Source: Pseudoxanthomonas sp. 3HH-4 (GTDB lineage Bacteria > Pseudomonadota > Gammaproteobacteria > Xanthomonadales > Xanthomonadaceae). From it: a DNA stretch of 64,000 nucleotides. Below, one piece after another: positions 58,424-64,000 of this stretch. The notes under the pieces were generated by a model that was given only the letters and a program-made list of their open reading frames with translations, did not search any database and was not told where the DNA came from. The position numbers and the translations under genes were made by a program. Every line of letters starts with the position of its first letter. Positions within the stretch are counted from its first letter, which is position 1. The DNA lies in assembly GCF_006716465.1 (NCBI RefSeq), contig NZ_VFPB01000003.1:294426-358425 (forward strand), written 5' to 3'.

Positions 58424-61129
58424 ATGTCATCCATTCCCTCCCGATCCTCCTCCCGCAGCATCGCCACGCGCGTGATGTACGGCACCGCCTTGGTGGCCCT
58501 GCTCGCTTTCGGCGTGGCCGCCGCGGCCAGCTACCTGCGCAGCAGCCAGTCCCTGCTCGCCGGTGCGCGAACCACGATGGAAGGGCTGGCGAACCAGGAG
58601 GCCCAGCGCATCTCGGGCGAACTCACCCGCGCTTTCGACGGCAACGACACGCTCGCGCATGCACTGCTCGCCCAGCGCGGGGGCGACGGCATCAGCCGCA
58701 GCGCCGCCAGCGCCATCTTCAAGCGCCAGTTGGAAGCGCACCCGGAATGGGTCGGCGTCGGCACGCTGTGGGAACCCGATGCCTTCGACGGCAAGGATGC
58801 GGAACATATCGGCGCCGAAGGCCACGATGACACAGGCCGCTTCATGAGCTACTGGGCATGGAGCAACGGCGCCCCGCTGCTGGAAGCCCTGCGCGACTAT
58901 GAAGTCCCCGGTGCCGGCGACTGGTACCGGCGGCCGCGCGAACTCAAGCGTCCCGTGGTCGCCGAGCCCTACGTCTACAAGATCGCCGGCAAGGACGTGC
59001 TGATGACCACGCTGTCCACGCCGATCCTGCAGGACGGCGACTACCTCGGCGTGATGACCGTGGACTTCGCCCTGCAGTCGCTGCAGGAGCGCATCGCGAA
59101 GCTCACCCCGATGGATGCCGGCTTCGTCCGCCTGCTCACGCCGGCCGGCGTGGTCATCGCGGACAAGGATGCCGCCTCGGTCGGCAAGCCTTATGCAGGC
59201 GCCCACGCTGCCGACGTCATCAAGCAGGTGGCCTCCGGCAAGCCGGTGTTCCGCGAGGCCACCGATGCCGCGGGCGAGACCGTGATGGAAGCCTACGTAC
59301 CGCTGCAGATCGGCGCCGCGCAGGAGCACTTCGCGCTGGGCGTGGTGGTGCCCCGTGCAGTGCTGATGCGCGAAGCGCGCGCCGTGCTCTGGACGGTGGT
59401 GGCGGTCGGCGCGCTGGGCGCGGCACTGCTGTGCGGCGCCGTGTTCTGGCTGCTGCGCCGCCAGGTCGGTGTGCCGCTGGCCGGCGCCGTGCGCGTGGCC
59501 GACGATATCGCCAGCGGCAAGCTGGACAGCCAGATCGAGGTCGGGCGCGACGACGAGATCGGTACCCTGATGAAGGCCATGCGCAGCATGCAGGGCAACC
59601 TGCGCGAGCGCATCGAGCGGGACGCCGTGGTGGCGAAGGAAAGCCTGCGCATCCGTACCGCACTGGAGGATGTCACCACCAACGTCATGATCGCCGACGC
59701 GGACCGCACCATCGTCTATGCCAACCGGCCACTGATGAAGATGCTCACCGACGTCGAACAGGACCTCCGGCGCGACCTGCCCGCCTTCGATGTGCGTACC
59801 GTCATCGGCAGCAGCATCGACATCTTCCACAAGAAGCCCGAGCACCAGTCGCGCATGCTGGCCCAGTTGCAGGGCACCCATCGCGCGCAGATCAGCGTGG
59901 GCGGCCGCATCATGCAACTGATCATCAACCCGGTGACCGACGGCGAGGGCCAGCGCATCGGCTACGTGGTGGAATGGGCTGACCGCACCAACGAGGTAAT
60001 GGTCGAACAGGAAGTCACCCGCATCGTGCAGGAAGCTGCGCAGGGCGACCTGAGCGGGCGCATCACCGAAACCGGCAAGCAGGGCTTCCTGCTGGCGCTG
60101 TCGCAGCAGGTGAATGGCCTGCTGGCGACGATAGCGGGCAGCGTGGACTCGGTTTCCGGCGTACTGCGTTCGCTGTCGAAGGGCGACCTGACCGCGCGCA
60201 TGGAAGGCGACTTCCACGGCGTGTTCGCCACCATGCGCGATGACGCCAACGCCACCGTCGCCCAACTGACCGACATCGTCGGCCGTATCCAGGACGCCTC
60301 GACCAGCATCAATACCGCCGCCGGTGAAATAGCATCCGGCAACAGCGACCTGTCCCGCCGCACCGAGCAGCAGGCCGCCAACCTGGAAGAGACCGCCGCT
60401 TCGATGGAGGAACTGACCTCGACCGTGCGCCAGAACGCCGAGTCGGCCCGCCAGGCCAACCAGTTGGCGATCGGGGCTGCCGGCGTCGCCTCGCAGGGCG
60501 GCGAGGTAGTCAGCAGAGTCGTCAGCACCATGACCGACATCGAACAGTCGTCGAAGAAGATCGCCGAGATCATCTCGGTCATCGACGGCATCGCCTTCCA
60601 GACCAACATCCTGGCGCTCAATGCCGCTGTTGAAGCCGCACGCGCTGGCGAACAGGGCCGCGGCTTCGCGGTGGTCGCATCGGAAGTCCGCACGCTTGCC
60701 CAGCGTTCGGCCAACGCCGCCAAGGAGATCAAGGGCCTGATCGAGAACTCGGTAGACAAGGTGGCCGACGGCTCGGCCCTGGTGCACCAGGCAGGCGCGA
60801 CGATGGGCGAGATCGTCGCCAGCGTGCAGCGCGTGACCGACATCATGGCCGAGATCTCGGCCGCCTCGCAGGAACAGAGCGCCGGCATCGAGCAGGTCAA
60901 CCAGACCATCACCCAGATGGACGAGACCACCCAGCAGAACGCCGCACTGGTGGAAGAAGCCACCGCCGCCGCGCGCAGCATGGAAGAACAGGCGCAGGCA
61001 CTGGCCGAGGCCGTCTCCACTTTCCGGCTGGACGGCCACGGCCGTGTCGCGCGGCTGGTGCACGAACGCGTCACCCGCATCGCGGCCGGCACCGCACCGC
61101 GGGGCGTCACCGAACCGCACCCGTACTGA
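58424..61129 (+). CDS. methyl-accepting chemotaxis protein with dCache and PAS domains
   Basis: A 901-aa receptor. TM1 ([20 protein letters not shown]) is followed by a double-Cache periplasmic domain ([60 protein letters not shown]). TM2 ([20 protein letters not shown]), HAMP and a cytoplasmic PAS domain ([22 protein letters not shown], about 420-530) come next. A HAMP-like module and the MA domain, closely matching the other receptors, complete it. The tail (TEPHPY) lacks the WxxF tether. ATG 58424 has a GAGG ribosome site; an in-frame ATG 16 codons upstream has none. Confidence 0.92.
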   Translation: MSSIPSRSSSRSIATRVMYGTALVALLAFGVAAAASYLRSSQSLLAGARTTMEGLANQEAQRISGELTRAFDGNDTLAHALLAQRGGDGISRSAASAIFKRQLEAHPEWVGVGTLWEPDAFDGKDAEHIGAEGHDDTGRFMSYWAWSNGAPLLEALRDYEVPGAGDWYRRPRELKRPVVAEPYVYKIAGKDVLMTTLSTPILQDGDYLGVMTVDFALQSLQERIAKLTPMDAGFVRLLTPAGVVIADKDAASVGKPYAGAHAADVIKQVASGKPVFREATDAAGETVMEAYVPLQIGAAQEHFALGVVVPRAVLMREARAVLWTVVAVGALGAALLCGAVFWLLRRQVGVPLAGAVRVADDIASGKLDSQIEVGRDDEIGTLMKAMRSMQGNLRERIERDAVVAKESLRIRTALEDVTTNVMIADADRTIVYANRPLMKMLTDVEQDLRRDLPAFDVRTVIGSSIDIFHKKPEHQSRMLAQLQGTHRAQISVGGRIMQLIINPVTDGEGQRIGYVVEWADRTNEVMVEQEVTRIVQEAAQGDLSGRITETGKQGFLLALSQQVNGLLATIAGSVDSVSGVLRSLSKGDLTARMEGDFHGVFATMRDDANATVAQLTDIVGRIQDASTSINTAAGEIASGNSDLSRRTEQQAANLEETAASMEELTSTVRQNAESARQANQLAIGAAGVASQGGEVVSRVVSTMTDIEQSSKKIAEIISVIDGIAFQTNILALNAAVEAARAGEQGRGFAVVASEVRTLAQRSANAAKEIKGLIENSVDKVADGSALVHQAGATMGEIVASVQRVTDIMAEISAASQEQSAGIEQVNQTITQMDETTQQNAALVEEATAAARSMEEQAQALAEAVSTFRLDGHGRVARLVHERVTRIAAGTAPRGVTEPHPY

Positions 61130-61134
61130 TCCGC

Positions 61135-61161
61135 TAAAGAAACCCGTCCCGGGGCCGATCT
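61135..61161 (+). promoter_or_regulatory. sigma-28 (FliA) promoter of cheW
   Basis: TAAA, 15 bases, GCCGATCT; 10 of 12 fixed bases, just after the third receptor's stop and 66 bases before cheW. Confidence 0.6.
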
Positions 61162-61226
61162 AGGCCATGACAGGTTCCGTCCCGGGAACCCCGACACTTT
61201 CACCGGCTGCAACAGGAGCCCGACGA

Positions 61227-61715
61227 ATGAGCGACAAGAAAACCCAGGCCGCGGCGAGCGCGGACGAGTTCCTCAGCTTCACCCTGGGGGACGAGCACTA
61301 CGGCGTGGACATCCTGAAGGTCCAGGAAATCCGAGGCTACGACTCGGTGACCCGCCTGCCGGACGCACCGGACTACATCAAGGGCGTCATCAACCTGCGC
61401 GGCACCATCGTGCCGGTGATCGACCTGCGCCTGAAGCTGCGCCTGAAGGAAGCCCGCTACGACGCCTTCACCGTGATGATCGTGCTCAACGTGGAAGACC
61501 GCGTGGTCGGCATCGTGGTGGACAGCGTGTCGGATGTGATCGCGCTGAACGCCGAGCAGATCCGTCCCACGCCGGAATTCGGTGCCAGCGTCGATACCCG
61601 CTTCATTTCCGGCATCGGCACGGTGGACGAGCGCATGTTGATCCTGCTCGATATCGAGACCCTCATCGACAGCGCCGACCTGGGTCAGCCGGCGCCGGAA
61701 CAGGTCGCCGCCTGA
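61227..61715 (+). CDS. cheW: chemotaxis coupling protein CheW
   Basis: CheW couples receptors to CheA. The 162-aa protein has the whole CheW fold: [54 protein letters not shown] and [23 protein letters not shown] 61227 is chosen with GGAG upstream; the frame is open to 61167. It is the only plain CheW here, the other CheW-type protein being ParP. A strong terminator follows. Confidence 0.95.
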   Translation: MSDKKTQAAASADEFLSFTLGDEHYGVDILKVQEIRGYDSVTRLPDAPDYIKGVINLRGTIVPVIDLRLKLRLKEARYDAFTVMIVLNVEDRVVGIVVDSVSDVIALNAEQIRPTPEFGASVDTRFISGIGTVDERMLILLDIETLIDSADLGQPAPEQVAA

Positions 61716-61752
61716 CGCATCGCGTTCACGGTACGCACCATGCGTTTCCCCG

Positions 61753-61790
61753 GGGACCGCAGGCCGCAAGGCCTCCGGTCCCTTTTTCTT
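61753..61790 (+). terminator. intrinsic terminator of cheW
   Basis: Stem GGGACCG...AGGCC / GGCCT...CGGTCCC with a GCAA tetraloop and one mismatch, followed by TTTTTCTT. A textbook rho-independent terminator. Confidence 0.85.
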
Positions 61791-61845
61791 GCGCGGCCCC
61801 GCCCCCGCTGCGCCACGCCTTTCGTCGTAGGGGCGCGAAAACCAC

Positions 61846-61872
61846 TGAAATTCGTCCATTCGCGGCCGCTAA
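61846..61872 (+). promoter_or_regulatory. sigma-28 (FliA) promoter of the fourth receptor gene
   Basis: TGAA, 15 bases, GCCGCTAA; 10 of 12 fixed bases, 67 bases before the ATG. Weaker than the others. Confidence 0.5.
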
Positions 61873-61939
61873 TACCTACGAAGGCAATCCGCCCCGCATT
61901 CCGTACGCACAGGCCCCACCTGTCGCCAGAGACCCCGCC

Positions 61940-64000
61940 ATGACGTTCAACGCCAAGATCGCCGCCCTGCTCTCCAACCTGCCGCTGAAGCGCAAGTTCC
62001 TCATCCAGACCGCGCTGGTCGCCATCGGCACCATCGGACTGGCGGTGGTCGCGGCACGCATGCAGTACCTGGATCTCACCGGGACACGGCAGGCGGGCCT
62101 GAAGGCGCAGACCGAGATGGCGCTGGGCGTCATCGAGGGATATGCGAAACAGGTGGAAGCCGGCACCCTGGACGAAGCTCAGGCGAAGGAAAGCGCGCTG
62201 GCCACGCTAGCCTCGATGCAAGCGAACAAGGGCGTGGACTACTTCTTCGTCACCGACGAAGCACCGGCCATGCTGATGCACCCTACCCGTCCGGACCTGA
62301 TCGGCAAGCCGCTGGATGATGTGCTGAGCCCGGACGGCAAGCGCATCTTCCCCGAGTTCGTCCGCGTGGCGCGCGCAGGCGGTGGCCATGTCGACTACAG
62401 CTGGGCCAAGGCCGGCGAAGAAGACCCTGTGCCGAAGACCTCGTATGCAGCGCTGTACCAGCCCTGGGGCTGGGTGATCGGCACCGGCGTCTATATCGAC
62501 GACACCCAGGCACAGGCGCTGCAGTTCACCTTCATCATGACCATCGCCGGTGGCCTGCTGGTGCTGCTGAGCATGGCGATCGGCTGGGTGATCGGCCAAT
62601 CGGTGCTGGAACCGGTCTCGCGTGCACTGGCGGCCATCAAGGGCGTCTCGCGTGGCGACCTGAGCGTGCGCACCGGCCACCACGGCCGTGACGAAGTCGG
62701 CCAGATGCTCAAGGCCACCGATGAAATGGTGCACATGCTGGAACGTTTCTCGCAGGAAACGCATGTGATGATCCGCCTGCACGAAGCCGAAGACATCGGC
62801 CATCGCATGCCCGAAGATTTCCCTGGCGTGTACGGCGAGCTGGCGGGCGGCATCAACACGATGATGTTCGAGCACCTGGATGCCTTCCGCGATGCCATCG
62901 GCATCCTGGAACGCTACGCCAGCGGCGACCTCAGCCAGGATGCGCGTCGCCTGCCCGGCACGCGTGCATTCCTGCATGAAGCGATGGACGCCGCCAAGCA
63001 GAGCCTGCTGGCCATCAACGCCGAGATCAAGCGACTCGCGCAGGCCGCCGGGGCCGGTGATTTCAGCGCCCGCGGCGACGAGGCGCGCTTCCAGCACGAC
63101 TTCCGCCAGATGGTGCAGGGCCTGAACGCCATGATGGCGACCAGCGACCGCAACCTGGCCCAGCTGTCCGCCCTGCTGCGCGCGATCGCCGATGGCGACC
63201 TCACGGCCCGCATGGAAGGCGACTTCCATGGCGTGTTCGCCAGCATGCGTGACGATGCCAATGCCACCGTCGCCCAGCTGACCGACATCGTCGGCGGCAT
63301 CCAGATGGCGGCCACCAGTATCAATACGGCTGCCGGCGAGATCGCATCGGGCAACAACGACCTGTCGCGCCGCACCGAACAGCAGGCGGCCAACCTGGAA
63401 GAAACCGCCGCCTCGATGGAGGAACTGACCTCCACCGTGCGCCAGAACGCCGAGTCCGCCCGCCAGGCCAACCAGTTGGCCATCGGTGCAGCATCGGTCG
63501 CTTCGCAGGGTGGTGATGTGGTCGGTCGTGTGGTCACGACGATGACCGACATCGAGCAGTCATCGAAGAAGATCGCCGAGATCATCTCGGTCATCGACGG
63601 CATCGCCTTCCAGACCAACATCCTGGCCTTGAACGCGGCAGTGGAAGCCGCGCGTGCCGGCGAGCAGGGCCGCGGCTTCGCGGTGGTCGCCTCCGAAGTG
63701 CGCACCCTCGCCCAGCGGTCGGCCAATGCCGCCAAGGAGATCAAGGGTCTCATCGAAACGTCGGTGGACAAGGTCGCCGAGGGCTCGGCGCTGGTGAACC
63801 AGGCCGGCACGACGATGGGCGAGATCGTGGCCTCGGTGCAGCGCGTGACCGACATCATGGCCGAGATCTCGGCCGCCTCGCAGGAACAGTCGGCCGGCAT
63901 CGAGCAGGTCAACCAGACCATCACCCAGATGGACGAAACCACCCAGCAGAACGCTGCGCTGGTGGAAGAAGCCACCGCCGCTGCGCGCTCCATGGAAGAG
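61940..64000 (+). CDS. methyl-accepting chemotaxis protein with single-Cache sensor (3' end outside window)
   Basis: The frame is open from ATG 61940 to the window end (687 codons, no stop). TM1 is [19 protein letters not shown] (about 21-39). The sCache_2 domain follows with [17 protein letters not shown] and [17 protein letters not shown], then TM2 ([20 protein letters not shown]), HAMP and HAMP-like modules. The MA domain is complete to SMEE, so only the C-terminal tail is missing. Single-Cache receptors often sense carboxylic acids; the ligand here is unknown. Confidence 0.92.
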   Translation, partial: MTFNAKIAALLSNLPLKRKFLIQTALVAIGTIGLAVVAARMQYLDLTGTRQAGLKAQTEMALGVIEGYAKQVEAGTLDEAQAKESALATLASMQANKGVDYFFVTDEAPAMLMHPTRPDLIGKPLDDVLSPDGKRIFPEFVRVARAGGGHVDYSWAKAGEEDPVPKTSYAALYQPWGWVIGTGVYIDDTQAQALQFTFIMTIAGGLLVLLSMAIGWVIGQSVLEPVSRALAAIKGVSRGDLSVRTGHHGRDEVGQMLKATDEMVHMLERFSQETHVMIRLHEAEDIGHRMPEDFPGVYGELAGGINTMMFEHLDAFRDAIGILERYASGDLSQDARRLPGTRAFLHEAMDAAKQSLLAINAEIKRLAQAAGAGDFSARGDEARFQHDFRQMVQGLNAMMATSDRNLAQLSALLRAIADGDLTARMEGDFHGVFASMRDDANATVAQLTDIVGGIQMAATSINTAAGEIASGNNDLSRRTEQQAANLEETAASMEELTSTVRQNAESARQANQLAIGAASVASQGGDVVGRVVTTMTDIEQSSKKIAEIISVIDGIAFQTNILALNAAVEAARAGEQGRGFAVVASEVRTLAQRSANAAKEIKGLIETSVDKVAEGSALVNQAGTTMGEIVASVQRVTDIMAEISAASQEQSAGIEQVNQTITQMDETTQQNAALVEEATAAARSMEE

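Overview
This 64 kb GC-rich window is a polar-flagellum and chemotaxis supercluster from a gammaproteobacterium. It most resembles the Lysobacterales (Xanthomonadaceae), of a Pseudoxanthomonas / Xanthomonas / Stenotrophomonas type. The pointers are the gene order (fliD-fliS, a second sigma-54 gene beside fleQ, fliE-R, flhBAF-flhG-fliA, cheYZA, motCD, parC-parP), FleQ/RpoN control of the flagellum, and GTAG-headed REP palindromes. The genus assignment is inference; no rRNA gene is present.

Layout. 1-3000: cap and filament-export genes (fliD, fliS, a FliT-like protein, a PilZ-like protein). 3200-7360: regulators (LuxR-type response regulator, rpoN2, stand-alone receiver, fleQ). 7430-18780: basal body, C-ring, export ATPase and export gate (fliEFGHIJK, then fliLMNOPQR). 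18980-28310: a non-flagellar block that separates fliR from flhB, holding a TetR regulator, a small membrane protein, a secreted basic-tail protein, a membrane diguanylate cyclase and a CzcI-CzcCBA-type divalent-metal efflux operon. 28420-36130: flhB, flhA, flhF, flhG, fliA, cheY, cheZ. 36160-41850: a 47-aa membrane peptide, cheA, motC, motD, parC, parP. 42080-44790: a second signalling operon (STAS protein, CheY-like receiver, second CheA). 44890-64000: an OprO/P-type porin, four chemoreceptors (the last cut by the window end), a YcgR-like c-di-GMP brake and cheW. This stretch is interrupted by an accessory locus at about 51.6-57.2 kb, made of an Rhs/YD-repeat toxin gene and a downstream candidate immunity gene.

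How it works together. The sequence shows a two-tier promoter code. Four sites fit the -24/-12 sigma-54 pattern, upstream of fliD, fliE, fliL and flhB. Ten sites have the form T(A/C/G)AA-N15-GCCGnTAn, the FliA (sigma-28) pattern. Eight sit before cheY, motC, the STAS-cheY-cheA operon, mcp1, mcp2, ycgR, mcp3 and cheW, and weaker matches lie before mcp4 and fliD. RpoN2 and FleQ would therefore drive structural genes, and FliA (encoded here) the chemosensory, motor and brake genes. FlhF and FlhG set flagellar position and number, and ParC/ParP place the chemoreceptor array at the pole.

Points of most interest: (i) a repeated acidic motif DDEFEALLDxLHG, once in the CheA P1-P3 linker and twice in ParP; (ii) a signal-peptide-bearing Rhs toxin with candidate immunity gene embedded among chemoreceptor genes; (iii) a near-complete FliA regulon readable from sequence; (iv) receptors ending in WQEF-type CheR/CheB tethers although neither cheR nor cheB is present; (v) REP-type palindromes, one in a tandem 92-bp duplication.
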